A stretch of DNA of 64,000 nt from Stappia sp. TSB10P1A (GTDB taxonomy: Bacteria; Pseudomonadota; Alphaproteobacteria; Rhizobiales; Stappiaceae), in assembly GCF_900185725.1 (NCBI RefSeq), contig NZ_FYAU01000026.1:1-64000 (forward strand). Reading direction: 5' to 3'. Each line of letters opens with the position of its first letter. Position 1 is the first letter of the stretch. The notes under the pieces were generated by a model. The model ran no database searches. It saw only the letters and a program-made list of their open reading frames with translations, and had not been told where the DNA came from. Positions 1 through 8,620 of the stretch are shown piece after piece. Position numbers and translations under genes: made by a program.

Positions 1-136
1 CCGTCATCTCCCGGTCCGAAACCTGCTCAAGCTCCTCGCAGCCGGGAATGCAACGACGCAGAACATCCGCGTCGTTCAGCGCCAACCAAACAGCCCCACG
101 ACCCGCCAACAATCGATACTCGCCAACCAAATCCAT
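1..136 (-). CDS. CoxG-family SRPBCC protein, N-terminal part (truncated by window edge)
   Basis: Only the first 45 codons are in the window; the gene runs off the left edge. The ATG at 136 (minus strand) follows a strong GGGAGGAG ribosome site. The readable N terminus begins MDLVGEYRL and includes VWLALNDADVLRRCIPGCEEL. This matches the start of CoxG (carbon monoxide dehydrogenase subunit G family) proteins, where an amphipathic strand is followed by a W-x-ALND-P/A-x-VL-x-x-CIPGCE motif. Family members have an SRPBCC lipid-binding fold and help anchor or mature molybdenum hydroxylases, though many copies are solitary. No cox structural genes can be seen, so the specific role is open. Confidence 0.75.
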   Translation of the reverse strand, partial: MDLVGEYRLLAGRGAVWLALNDADVLRRCIPGCEELEQVSDREMT

Positions 137-238
137 GGAAGCTCCTCCCGGCCCGGCCAACCGGCGGGGCAATGTCCGCAGGGCCGCTCGTCCAGTCTCC
201 CCCCGGACGCTGTCAGGAAAGGCCAGCCTCCCGCGCTT

Positions 239-249
239 GTACACTGTAC
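239..249. promoter_or_regulatory. 11-bp perfect palindrome in the coxG/nosP divergent gap
   Basis: GTACA-C-TGTAC is a perfect inverted repeat midway between the start of the coxG-like gene (136) and the nosP start (380). The rest of 137-379 shows no convincing gene. The site could be an operator for either divergent gene; no regulator can be assigned. Confidence 0.3.
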
Positions 250-379
250 TTTCGGTCGAAGCCGAACGCCCGCTTGTCACCGGCAAGCCGAAGATCCTAG
301 AGTGGGGCGTCGTCGCAAAGTCGTCCGACAGCCAGTCTGTCATGGGGAGGAGAGGCATGCGGCGCGAGGGAGGAGCGAC

Positions 380-1561
380 GTGCAGCCGAATGGCGGCATC
401 GATCACGCCTGCGGTGTCGTCGCGCTCGAATGCGACGATCCCGGCGACACCGGATTCTGGGCTCGCGTGGCGACCGCGCGGCAGCGCGTTGGTGCAGGGT
501 TCGCTCTGGCCTTTTTTTCCTCCGCCCGCTTCCCGCCCGCCGCGGTCGCCTCTGCCCTGACAGACAGTTGCCCCGGCCTCCGTCATGCCGCCTGCTCCAC
601 CGCCGGCGAAATCACCCGGAACGGCATCTGCGAAGGCAATCTCGTGGTCATTCTGTTTCCGGCCGCGCGCTTTCGCATCGCCGCCCACCGGATCAGCGAC
701 ATCCGACGCGCCGGCATGGAGCGCATCGTCTCGGAGGTCGGCGATGCGAAGCGCTGCTTCGTGGAGTCCGCGCCCGCCGAGCGCAGCGCGAGCCGCTTCG
801 CCCTCTGTCTGATCGACGGCCTGTCCTTCGCCGAGGAAGCGGTGAGCGCTGCCCTGCACTGGGGCCTCGACGACATTCCGTTGCTTGGCGGATCGGCCGG
901 CGACGACATGCGGTTCGGGACGACCACGCTTATCCTTGACGGCGAACCGGCGAGCGATGCAGCCATCGTGATCCTGGTCGAGACCCAGGTTCCCTTCCAC
1001 ATCTTCAAGACCGACAACTTCGTGCCGACCCCCCACAAGCTGGTTGTCACCCGCTCCGAGCCCGACCGGCGCATCGTGCACGAGTTCAACGCCGCTCCGG
1101 CAGCGCAGGAATATGCGCGGGTCATCGGCATGGATCCGCAGAGCCTGTCGCCGATGAGCTTTGCCTCGCATCCGCTGGTCGTGCGGGTCGGCGGCGAATA
1201 TTACTGCCGCTCCGTCCAGAAGATGAATCCCGACGGGTCTCTCTCGTTCTTCTGCGCGATCGACGACGGTATCGTGATGACGGTTGCCGAACCCGCCGGC
1301 ATGACGCGTACCACGCGCGCCGCCTTCGACGCCGTGCGCGAGCGCATTGGCGGCATCGATTTCGTCCTCGGCTTCGACTGCGTGCTGCGCCGCATCGACG
1401 CCCGCAACCGGCAGGTGACGCACAGGATCGCCGCCATCTATCGCGAGAACAACGTCATCGGCTTCAACACCTATGGCGAACAATACCTGTCGATGCACCT
1501 GAACCAGACCTTCACCGGCATTGCCTTCGGTCTTGGGCAAAGCGGCAGGAGCGGTTCATGA
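380..1561 (+). CDS. nosP: FIST-domain sensor protein, NosP-like
   Basis: Predicted 393-residue cytosolic FIST protein, with FIST N in about residues 20-200 and FIST C in about 210-370. FIST signatures include the CSTAGEI turn, LLGGSAGDD and FGTTTLILDGEPASDAAIVILV. The GTG at 380 is preferred over an upstream in-frame ATG at 302 because a GGGAGGAG site lies just before it and homology begins after it. It overlaps the downstream histidine kinase by 4 bases (ATGA). Known context: NosP proteins are heme-binding nitric oxide sensors that are usually co-transcribed with, and inhibit, NahK-type kinases. Assignment as NosP rests on fold plus this neighbour; heme binding is not shown by the sequence alone. 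Confidence 0.7.
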   Translation: MQPNGGIDHACGVVALECDDPGDTGFWARVATARQRVGAGFALAFFSSARFPPAAVASALTDSCPGLRHAACSTAGEITRNGICEGNLVVILFPAARFRIAAHRISDIRRAGMERIVSEVGDAKRCFVESAPAERSASRFALCLIDGLSFAEEAVSAALHWGLDDIPLLGGSAGDDMRFGTTTLILDGEPASDAAIVILVETQVPFHIFKTDNFVPTPHKLVVTRSEPDRRIVHEFNAAPAAQEYARVIGMDPQSLSPMSFASHPLVVRVGGEYYCRSVQKMNPDGSLSFFCAIDDGIVMTVAEPAGMTRTTRAAFDAVRERIGGIDFVLGFDCVLRRIDARNRQVTHRIAAIYRENNVIGFNTYGEQYLSMHLNQTFTGIAFGLGQSGRSGS

Positions 1562-2910
1562 GCATTCTCGATATCGCCGACGTCGAACGCCTCAAGCGCA
1601 TCAACGACGCGTTGATCCACCGTGTCGAGCGCGCGATGGATCAGCAGCGTAACGCCTTCTCGCTGTTCCAGACCGCCATCGCCCTGGAGGGACAGGTCCG
1701 CAGGCGCACGGACGAGTTGACCTCGACCCTGCGCAACCTGGAACGCACCAACGCGGAACTCGCCCGGCAAAAGGAGATTTCCGAACGCGCCGACCAGTCG
1801 AAGACACGGTTTCTCGCCGCCGCCAGCCACGACGTGCTGCAGCCGCTGCATGCGGCACAACTGACCATGTCGGCGCTCTACGACCTGCAGGATACCGAAC
1901 GCGGCCGGGCGATGGTCGCTCAGGTCGAGCGCTCGCTCGACACGATGAACGAGTTGCTGCATACGTTGCTCGACATTTCCCGCCTCGATGCGGGGGTCAT
2001 GGTGCCGAACCACGCGGCGGTGCCGCTCGTTCCGGTGATCGAGTCCCTGCTCTCCGACCTGAAACCGATCGCCGAGGCGAAGGGTCTGCGTCTGCAGACC
2101 TCGATCACCGGCGATCACGTCCGCTCCGACCGGACCATGCTGCGGCGCGCGCTGCAAAACCTCATCTCCAATGCCATTCGCTATACGGATCGCGGCGGCG
2201 TGCTGATCGGCACCCGTCGGCGCGGCGACATGGTGGCGATCGAGGTAGTCGACACCGGCTGCGGCATCCCCCTCGACCAGCGCGAGCGGATCTTTGACGA
2301 GTTCCACCGGGGGCCGGCAGCCAAGGAACGCGCCGGACGTGACGGCGATTGTGCCCTCGGCCTCGGCCTTTCCATCGTGCGACGCCTGGTGACCGCGCTC
2401 GGCCACGAGCTCAGCCTGAGTTCGGAAGTGGGCAAGGGGAGCCGCTTCCGCATCCTCGCCGAACGCTGCGAGCCGCCTGCGGCCGGCGAGACACGGTCCC
2501 AGACAGCCCAGCGGCCAGTCAGCGACGCCACCCTCGCGGGCCGCCGTGTTCTGCTTCTGGAAAACGACTTCGAGGTGACGCGTGCCATGTCGACCCTGCT
2601 CGACGGCTGGGGCTGCGAGCACCGGGTCGCCGCCTCTCAGGCGGAAGCAGCGGAGGTTCTGGACAAAGGTTTCCTGCCCGACCTGATCATCGCCGACCAG
2701 CATCTCGACCAGGGCGACCACGGCACCCAAACGGTCGCAACGCTGTTGCAGCGTCTGCGGCGACGCGTGCCTGTCATCCTTGCAACGGCAGACGTCTCGG
2801 AGCCGGTCATGGCTCAGGCGGCGCAGCTTGGCGCGGAATTCATGTCCAAGCCGGTCAAGCCCGCACAACTGAGAGCGCTTATGGCGCACATGCTGGCCAC
2901 CGCGCCTTAG
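1558..2910 (+). CDS. Hybrid sensor histidine kinase/response regulator, NahK-like
   Basis: 450-residue soluble hybrid kinase with no membrane segment. It has an N-terminal coiled coil (about 40-80), a HisKA box with FLAAASHDVLQPL where His91 is the likely phospho-acceptor, and a HATPase domain (N box around 210, DTGCGIP around 231, LGLGLSIV around 265). A C-terminal receiver domain starts around 325, with Asp380 in DLIIAD and Lys431 in MSKPVKP. The ASHD-LQPL H-box is typical of the NahK/ErcS' family. It overlaps nosP by 4 bases, so translation is probably coupled and the FIST protein is its likely partner. Output could be the attached receiver or the LuxR-type regulator that converges on it 10 bases downstream. 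Confidence 0.85.
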   Translation: MSILDIADVERLKRINDALIHRVERAMDQQRNAFSLFQTAIALEGQVRRRTDELTSTLRNLERTNAELARQKEISERADQSKTRFLAAASHDVLQPLHAAQLTMSALYDLQDTERGRAMVAQVERSLDTMNELLHTLLDISRLDAGVMVPNHAAVPLVPVIESLLSDLKPIAEAKGLRLQTSITGDHVRSDRTMLRRALQNLISNAIRYTDRGGVLIGTRRRGDMVAIEVVDTGCGIPLDQRERIFDEFHRGPAAKERAGRDGDCALGLGLSIVRRLVTALGHELSLSSEVGKGSRFRILAERCEPPAAGETRSQTAQRPVSDATLAGRRVLLLENDFEVTRAMSTLLDGWGCEHRVAASQAEAAEVLDKGFLPDLIIADQHLDQGDHGTQTVATLLQRLRRRVPVILATADVSEPVMAQAAQLGAEFMSKPVKPAQLRALMAHMLATAP

Positions 2911-2920
2911 TCAAGAACCC

Positions 2921-3637
2921 TCAGCCCCGAATGCGCCCGCTCTCGCCGTGTCCAAGGGGATTGGCAGGGTCGAGCCCGGAGATCTGCTCCAGCCGCGACA
3001 TCTCGATAACCACCTGGGTGCGGCTGTGGACGTTGAGCTTGCGCAGGATTTCCGAGACATGTGCCTTCACTGTGGTCTCGCCGACCTGCAATTCGTAAGC
3101 GATCTGCTTGTTGAGCAGGCCGTCGCAGATCATGCCGAGCACCTTGAGCTGCTGCGGCGTCAAGGTGGCGACCCGGTTGATCATGTCCCTGGCATGCGCG
3201 TCGATCTGCTCGTCGCCGGCGTCTGCGAGATTGTCCGGGACAAAAACCGCGCCATTGATCACCTTCTGGATCGCGTCGGCAAGGGCCGCCTTCTTGGCCG
3301 ACTTCGGGATGAAACCGGCGGCCCCGTAGGCAATCACCTGCGAGACCACCTTGGGATCCTCGTGGCCGGAGACAACCACGACCGGCAGGCGCGGAAAATT
3401 GGTACGCAAATGCAGCAAGCCGTCCATGCCGCGCACGCCGGGAATGCTGAGATCGAGCAACGCAAGGTCGAAACCGCCCTCCGCCGCAAGGATTTCGCAG
3501 GCCTCCGGCAGCGAAGCGGCATCAAGCGTGTCGGCATCCGGATAGGCCAGCGTCACCGCACTGTGCAGGGCTTCCCGAAAAAGCGGATGGTCGTCGATGA
3601 TCAGGAATTTCGCCATGGCACCGGATTGAACTGTCAT
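2921..3637 (-). CDS. LuxR/NarL-type two-component response regulator
   Basis: 238 residues. The receiver domain comes first, with acidic pair D15-D16 and likely phospho-acceptor Asp62 in LALLDLSIPG. A C-terminal LuxR helix-turn-helix follows (about 165-225; LTPQQLKVLGMICDG, NKQIAYEL, TTVKAHVSEILRKL). The ATG at 3637 is preferred because GGAGAG lies 7-12 bases upstream; a longer reading to 3724 has no ribosome site. It is tail to tail with the NahK-like kinase, 10 bases apart. That suggests, but does not prove, that it receives phosphate from that kinase. Target genes are unknown. Confidence 0.85.
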   Translation of the reverse strand: MTVQSGAMAKFLIIDDHPLFREALHSAVTLAYPDADTLDAASLPEACEILAAEGGFDLALLDLSIPGVRGMDGLLHLRTNFPRLPVVVVSGHEDPKVVSQVIAYGAAGFIPKSAKKAALADAIQKVINGAVFVPDNLADAGDEQIDAHARDMINRVATLTPQQLKVLGMICDGLLNKQIAYELQVGETTVKAHVSEILRKLNVHSRTQVVIEMSRLEQISGLDPANPLGHGESGRIRG

Positions 3638-3798
3638 GTCGGTCTCTCCGACCATCGCACCGAATGCGTGATCTTCAAAGGTTTTGTCCGAGCAAGGCGG
3701 CAGCCGCCAGCGCCCTGGCAACAAGTGTCGCCAAGCACCAGGGTTCCGGCAAGCGGACTAAAGAACGAGAGACGGCGACAAGGGCACCAGCCGGGGAC

Positions 3799-4533
3799 TC
3801 ATGCGAAGCGGGTGAAGAGCTCCGCCTCGCTGCTTTCGGTATCGCCGACCGCTTCGAAACAGACCACAGGGCCTTCCGACAAGGCCGCATTGTAGGCGAA
3901 ACCCTCCGCGCACAGGCCGGCGAAGATCTCGATCATGCCGGCCTTGCCGATCTTGTGCGGATGCAGTTCCAGCACGATCCGCTTGAGGCCGCCGACGCGC
4001 AGGTTCCGGAACAGGTCGAGCTCCGCCCCCTCGATATCGGCAATGAGAACGGTGATGCCCTTGTCCGCGATGAAGGCCGAGGCATCGACGGCCGGCACAC
4101 GCACCGTCTCGGTCACGCCTTCCTGGTCCTGGCCGATGCCGGAGCGCCAGAACTCCCGATGCAGGGTGAACTCGACGTAGCCCGTCTTCAGGGTCTGAGG
4201 GTCGGAGACGAAGGCCGCATTGATCACCTCGACACCGGTCACACCGTTCTTGAGATGGGTTTGGCGGATATGCGGGATGAGACGCGCGTCCGCCTCGACG
4301 GCAGCATAATAGTCAGGCCCGACATTGCGCATCACACCGGCGGAGATGAAGCCGATGCCGGCGCCGAGTTCTAGCACGCGGTCGTCCTTCCGCACAAACC
4401 GCGAGGCCATGGAGAGTTCCGAGGCTTCATAGCGGCCGCGGCGGATCTCCTCGATAATGCGGTCGTTGGCAACGGTCTCGTCCAGAGACAGCACCAACCC
4501 GCTGGTGCGGTGGGTTACCAATTGCCCCGACAT
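3799..4533 (-). CDS. FkbM-family SAM-dependent methyltransferase
   Basis: 244 residues. A Rossmann SAM motif reads VLELGAGIGFIS (about 60-70), and an FkbM-like second half contains VLIADIEGAELDLF and LKRIVLELHPHKIG. FkbM proteins methylate hydroxyl groups of sugars, polyketides or glycan termini; the substrate here cannot be told. The ATG at 4533 is chosen for a GGGAG site 8 bases upstream; an in-frame ATG at 4620 would add 29 residues without a good site. It lies downstream of phnN on the same strand after a 165-base gap, so it may be a separate unit and not part of phosphonate metabolism. Confidence 0.75.
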   Translation of the reverse strand: MSGQLVTHRTSGLVLSLDETVANDRIIEEIRRGRYEASELSMASRFVRKDDRVLELGAGIGFISAGVMRNVGPDYYAAVEADARLIPHIRQTHLKNGVTGVEVINAAFVSDPQTLKTGYVEFTLHREFWRSGIGQDQEGVTETVRVPAVDASAFIADKGITVLIADIEGAELDLFRNLRVGGLKRIVLELHPHKIGKAGMIEIFAGLCAEGFAYNAALSEGPVVCFEAVGDTESSEAELFTRFA

Positions 4534-4698
4534 CCGATCCACTCCCGTCACTCCGGCATGCGATGGTGCCACGGCCCGACCCGCAACCAGTTGCATCCGT
4601 ATTTTTATCGATGCTCGCATTCCGAGCAGACTTGCCTTCTTGTCGCAAAGGTTCCGCCCCTGCGCAAGAGGCGAGACCGGACCGGGAGAGACTGCGGC

Positions 4699-5280
4699 TT
4701 ACACGGCCGCCGACCCCGCCAGCTCGACGACCGCCGCAACGAGTGCGTCGGCGGCCTGCTCGAGGTCACCGCTGTTGTCGATGACACGGGCCGGTGCGAC
4801 GGAAAGCGGCTCGTTGGCGCGGGCGATGCGGGTGGCGATCTCTTCGGCGCTCTCACGACCGCGCGCGGCAAGCCGCGCCGCCAGCACTGTCGGGGTCGCC
4901 GTGATCTGGATGACGCAAAGTGTGGGAAACCGCTCCTGCATGGCCGCAAGGGCCACGCGAGACCCATTGACCACGGCGGGATGCCCGCTTGCGAGATGCT
5001 CCGACAAGGACGCGGGAAGCCCGTAGCCAAACCCATGCGCACGCCAGCTAAAGGCGAAGGCACCAGCGCGCTCCGCCTCTTCGAAGGTCTCTGCCGTCAT
5101 GGGCTCGTGCGTCTCCGCATCGGTGCCGGTTGGCCGGGTGATCGTCCGTTGCACAAAAAGCAACTCCGGTCGCCCGGACAAGGCCGCGCGTGCCCTCGCG
5201 AGCAGCGTATCCTTGCCGACCCCGCTCGGCCCGACGACCGCGATCAGCGGCCCCTGCCCTTCCGACGCTGCCCCCTGCAT
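4699..5280 (-). CDS. phnN: Ribose 1,5-bisphosphate phosphokinase PhnN
   Basis: 193-residue kinase of the guanylate-kinase-like P-loop fold, with Walker A GPSGVGKDTLL near residue 17 and FSWRAHGFGYGLP as the substrate-side motif typical of PhnN. It phosphorylates ribose 1,5-bisphosphate to 5-phosphoribosyl diphosphate (PRPP), the salvage step that ends the C-P lyase pathway. It is the last gene of the phosphonate locus, 3 bases after phnM. Confidence 0.9.
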   Translation of the reverse strand: MQGAASEGQGPLIAVVGPSGVGKDTLLARARAALSGRPELLFVQRTITRPTGTDAETHEPMTAETFEEAERAGAFAFSWRAHGFGYGLPASLSEHLASGHPAVVNGSRVALAAMQERFPTLCVIQITATPTVLAARLAARGRESAEEIATRIARANEPLSVAPARVIDNSGDLEQAADALVAAVVELAGSAAV

Positions 5281-5283
5281 CGC

Positions 5284-6423
5284 TCAGACCACCCGGCGAC
5301 CTTCGCGCCAGACCGTGCGCACGATCGGGATATGTTCCTCGACCCGCACCCGCACGAGATCGGCGCGTTTGCCGATGGCGATCTCTCCTCGATCCTCAAG
5401 CCCGGCAAAGCGGGCCGGGGTACGGGACACCATGGCGATCGACTGCGGCAGATCGATCCCGTCGACCACCTCGCCGAGAAAGAAGGCCGACTGGACGAGA
5501 CTGAAGGGAATGTAGTCGGACGACAGGATGTCGAGCAGGCCATTGGCGGCGAGATCGCGCGCCGAGACATTGCCCGAATGCGAGCCCCCGCGGACAACAT
5601 TGGGGGCACCCATCAGCACCGCCAGCCCCTGCGCTTTCGAGGCCCGAGCGGCTTCCAGCGTGGTCGGAAACTCCGCCACCCGGATGCCGAGCTCGACGGC
5701 TTCCTCGACATGCGCGTTGGTCGCATCGTCGTGGCTCGCCAGCACCACCCCGCGCGCCCTTGCGCGCTCGGCGAGGATCCGGCGGTTGTTGTCGGACCAT
5801 TCCGCAGACTGGGCCATACGCCGTTCGCAGAACTCGTTGAACTCGGCGTCGCTCATGCCCCGCTTGCCCTTGTAGTAGACCGCATACGCCTCAAGGCTGA
5901 CGAACTGGCGCTGGCCGGGCGAATGATCCATCAGCGAGGCGATGCGTACGAGCGGATCGTTCTCGAACACCTCGAAACTCTCAAGACAGTTGGGAGCCGA
6001 GACCTCGCAGCGCAGGTGGATGAAATGATCCGCCCGCAGCCTGTCCTTGGCCATCCCCGCCTCGATCGCGTCGGCCAGCCGCCGCATGTCGGCATCGGTG
6101 ATGTCGGTATCCTCGTCGAGCCCGACGCGCAGGGCATCGAAGACGGTGGTGATGCCGCTGGCTGCGATCTGCGCGTCATGGGCACAGACGGCGGCAATAG
6201 GATTCCACCGCACCTTCGGGCGAGGTGCATAGTGGTTTTCCAGGTGATCGGTGTGCAACTCGATGAGGCCGGGGATCACATAGTCGCCGCCCATGTCCTC
6301 CGCAGCCGGCAACGACGAGGCGCCGCTGTCGATGCCCGCGATCTTGCCGTCGCGCAGGTGCAGCGAACCCTCGACGACCTGGTCGGCCAGCACGATCCGC
6401 GCATTGGTGAGTATGGTGTCCAT
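5284..6423 (-). CDS. phnM: Alpha-D-ribose 1-methylphosphonate 5-triphosphate diphosphatase PhnM
   Basis: 379-residue amidohydrolase-fold enzyme. Metal-site motifs include GLIELHTDHLENH near the N terminus and VLASHDDATNAHVEEA in the middle, and SDYIPFSL lies near the C terminus. It removes diphosphate from the triphosphate intermediate to give ribose 1-methylphosphonate 5-phosphate, the substrate of PhnJ. It lies between a DUF1045 gene and phnN in one reading direction. Length is normal for the family. Confidence 0.93.
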   Translation of the reverse strand: MDTILTNARIVLADQVVEGSLHLRDGKIAGIDSGASSLPAAEDMGGDYVIPGLIELHTDHLENHYAPRPKVRWNPIAAVCAHDAQIAASGITTVFDALRVGLDEDTDITDADMRRLADAIEAGMAKDRLRADHFIHLRCEVSAPNCLESFEVFENDPLVRIASLMDHSPGQRQFVSLEAYAVYYKGKRGMSDAEFNEFCERRMAQSAEWSDNNRRILAERARARGVVLASHDDATNAHVEEAVELGIRVAEFPTTLEAARASKAQGLAVLMGAPNVVRGGSHSGNVSARDLAANGLLDILSSDYIPFSLVQSAFFLGEVVDGIDLPQSIAMVSRTPARFAGLEDRGEIAIGKRADLVRVRVEEHIPIVRTVWREGRRVV

Positions 6424-6453
6424 CGATCCGTCTTTCTCGAAGGGAACGTCTTG

Positions 6454-7146
6454 TCAGCCGCCTGTTCCCGCAAGCGGCGCCTGATGCAGGCAGATGAAAG
6501 GAGCGCCTGGATCAGGCTCGACGAAGATCGCCAGCCTGTCGAAGGCGACAGGATGCGCCAGCAAGGCCTCGAACTGTCCAGCAAGCGCGCGGTGAACGGC
6601 CAGTGCCGTTTCCCCCTCCAACCTGTCGCTCAGCGTCATGTGGAAGCGGAATGCGTCGAAAATGTAGGGGTAGCCCCAGTTTTCCAGAAATTCCCGCTCG
6701 CGCGGCGACAGCCGCTCCGGACGACGGCGGGCGATTTCCTCCGCCGTGAGAGGCGCTCGAAACGGCTCGAACCGCCGCACCACGGTGGCAGCCAGCGCGT
6801 TGAGGTCTTCGGCGGGACCGGCCGGCGTCAAGGCGAAGAAGCCATCAAGATCCGAAACCTTGAGCGCGACCGGAGCGATTGGCGGCGTGTCACGGCAGAA
6901 GGCGTCGACAGCTTCGACCAGATCGGCCTCGCTTCGGGTCTCGGCGAGGCGGAAAGGCGCCTTCAACGTACCGTGGAAACCGTACCGCACGGCCGATGCG
7001 ATGAGGCAGGCGCGGGCCTGTGGCGAGAACCCGCCGACATCCGTCGGCTCGACGGCGCGAGCAAACGCGCTGCGGCCGAGCCATTCCTCAGCCGCGCGAA
7101 CCAGCGGATGCCCGGCATCGGGCGTAAAATAGATCGCGTATCGCAT
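6454..7146 (-). CDS. DUF1045 phosphonate-locus protein, 2H phosphoesterase fold
   Basis: 230 residues. Two H-x-T-L motifs, FHGTLKAPFRL in the N-terminal half and FRFHMTLSDRL in the C-terminal half, define the two-histidine (2H) phosphoesterase superfamily, whose members open cyclic phosphodiesters. The family is known only as a conserved gene of phn operons. The ATG at 7146 has a GCGGAA site; an upstream in-frame start at 7182 is less likely. It sits between phnE2 and phnM. Because no phnP (cyclic ribose phosphodiesterase) is visible and phnN is present, an attractive inference is that it hydrolyses 5-phosphoribosyl 1,2-cyclic phosphate. That is not established here. Confidence 0.8.
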   Translation of the reverse strand: MRYAIYFTPDAGHPLVRAAEEWLGRSAFARAVEPTDVGGFSPQARACLIASAVRYGFHGTLKAPFRLAETRSEADLVEAVDAFCRDTPPIAPVALKVSDLDGFFALTPAGPAEDLNALAATVVRRFEPFRAPLTAEEIARRRPERLSPREREFLENWGYPYIFDAFRFHMTLSDRLEGETALAVHRALAGQFEALLAHPVAFDRLAIFVEPDPGAPFICLHQAPLAGTGG

Positions 7147-7272
7147 ACGTTCCGCTTTTTGTGGAACCGGAAGCGGGAGCATCGCCGCGCCAGTCGCGGC
7201 GATGCCATGCCTCGCATCCGATGGTGGCGGGCCTGCCGGAGGCTTGGGGGTTCCGGCAGGGAGCCGTCGAAT

Positions 7273-8619
7273 TTACGTCCGCCCGACCCGTCCGATCAAC
7301 AGGCCTCTGAGCCATCCCGAAAGCGAGTCCATCGCCATCACCATCAGCACGATGAGAATGATGTAGTAGCTGACTTCTTCCCAGTCCTTCTGGGTGATGA
7401 TGGCCTGGGTGAGCAGCAGGCCGATGCCGCCGCCGACAATGGCGCCGATCACGGTGGCGCTTCGGGTGTTCGATTCGAGGAAGTAGAGCACCTGGCTGAG
7501 GAGCACCGGGACGATCTGCGGCATCACCCCGAAGCGCGCCTGCTGGATCGGCGAGGCTCCGGTCGACTGAACGCCTTCGATCTGCTTTCGGTCGACGTTT
7601 TCCAGCGCTTCGGAGAACAGCTTGCCGAAGGAACCGGTGTCGGTCATCAGGATCGCCAGCGATCCGGTCAGCGGCCCGGGACCGAACGCCCGGCTCAGAA
7701 TGATCGTCCAGATCAGCCCGTCGACACCACGGACGAAGTCGAACACGCGGCGCAGCGCAAAACGCAAGGATCTCGCCGGCGTAAAATTCGATGCGGCCAG
7801 AAACGCGAGGGGCAACGCCACGACAGCGGCGCCCATGGTTCCCAGGAACGCCATCAACACCGTTTCGAACAGCGCCCAGGCCACATCGCCGTGCCGCCAC
7901 ATCTTGTTCGTCCAGAACTCCGACAGCATGTGGACGATGTTCGGCCTTGCCGGATCGACGCGATCTTCCGAGACAGCAAGGCTCGCCAGTTCGCCCACCG
8001 AGCGACCACTGAACGGACTGTCGAGCGTGAAGAAGAACAACTCCCAGCCCGGCTCATAGTGGAAGGTCTCGGTCCGAGTGCGGGTCATCGAAAAGCGCCC
8101 CTGCGGGGTCGTCACGGTGACACGCGCGGGCGAGGCGTTGATCCAATCCGGAACCTCGCCTTCCGGCAGATCGAGACGGATGCCCTGCCCGTCCGGCTCG
8201 ACCTGGATCACGCCATAGCCGGGGATGGTGAAGCGCGCGCCGGTCCCCTCATAGACCACCTCGTGCTCCTTGCCGAGGTCGATCCGGGTAACGCCGTCCT
8301 GCATGCTCACCCACGCGGGCAGCCGGCCGGGCGGATAGGTGCCCTTGTTCTCGCCCTCGATCGCGACACTCACCTCGCCGCTGCGATTGTCGCGCGTGAC
8401 ATGCGTCTTGTAACTCCAGAAGTCGGACAACAGGATCGCCGCATTGTCGGTCCTGGCGCTCGCCACCAGGCCCGGAATGTTGAAGGCGAAGAAGATATAG
8501 ATCAGATAGACGAGGACCACCGCCGGGAGGGCAAAGGCAAGGCGCTGCTTGCGGCCGAAGGCGGCAAGAACCGCCTCGCCCAGCGACCCCTCATGCGTGG
8601 TGGAGAGCATGGCGGCCAT
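7273..8619 (-). CDS. phnE: Phosphonate ABC transporter permease PhnE (second, long copy)
   Basis: 448 residues, clearly longer than the companion permease (285). After a first membrane span (about residues 30-50; FALPAVVLVYLIYIFFAF) there is an insert of roughly 170-180 residues without membrane character, which should lie in the periplasm. A standard permease domain follows, with the EAL-N-D-K-Q-IEGVQSTGA coupling loop that docks on the ATPase. It starts 1 base after the phnE1 stop. The pair would form the heterodimeric channel for PhnC and PhnD. Confidence 0.9.
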   Translation of the reverse strand: MAAMLSTTHEGSLGEAVLAAFGRKQRLAFALPAVVLVYLIYIFFAFNIPGLVASARTDNAAILLSDFWSYKTHVTRDNRSGEVSVAIEGENKGTYPPGRLPAWVSMQDGVTRIDLGKEHEVVYEGTGARFTIPGYGVIQVEPDGQGIRLDLPEGEVPDWINASPARVTVTTPQGRFSMTRTRTETFHYEPGWELFFFTLDSPFSGRSVGELASLAVSEDRVDPARPNIVHMLSEFWTNKMWRHGDVAWALFETVLMAFLGTMGAAVVALPLAFLAASNFTPARSLRFALRRVFDFVRGVDGLIWTIILSRAFGPGPLTGSLAILMTDTGSFGKLFSEALENVDRKQIEGVQSTGASPIQQARFGVMPQIVPVLLSQVLYFLESNTRSATVIGAIVGGGIGLLLTQAIITQKDWEEVSYYIILIVLMVMAMDSLSGWLRGLLIGRVGRT

Positions 8620-8620
8620 G

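Noticed and set aside
48-560. 170-codon plus-strand frame at the left edge
   Set aside because: It runs over the coxG N terminus on the other strand and into nosP, and has no recognisable domain or ribosome site.
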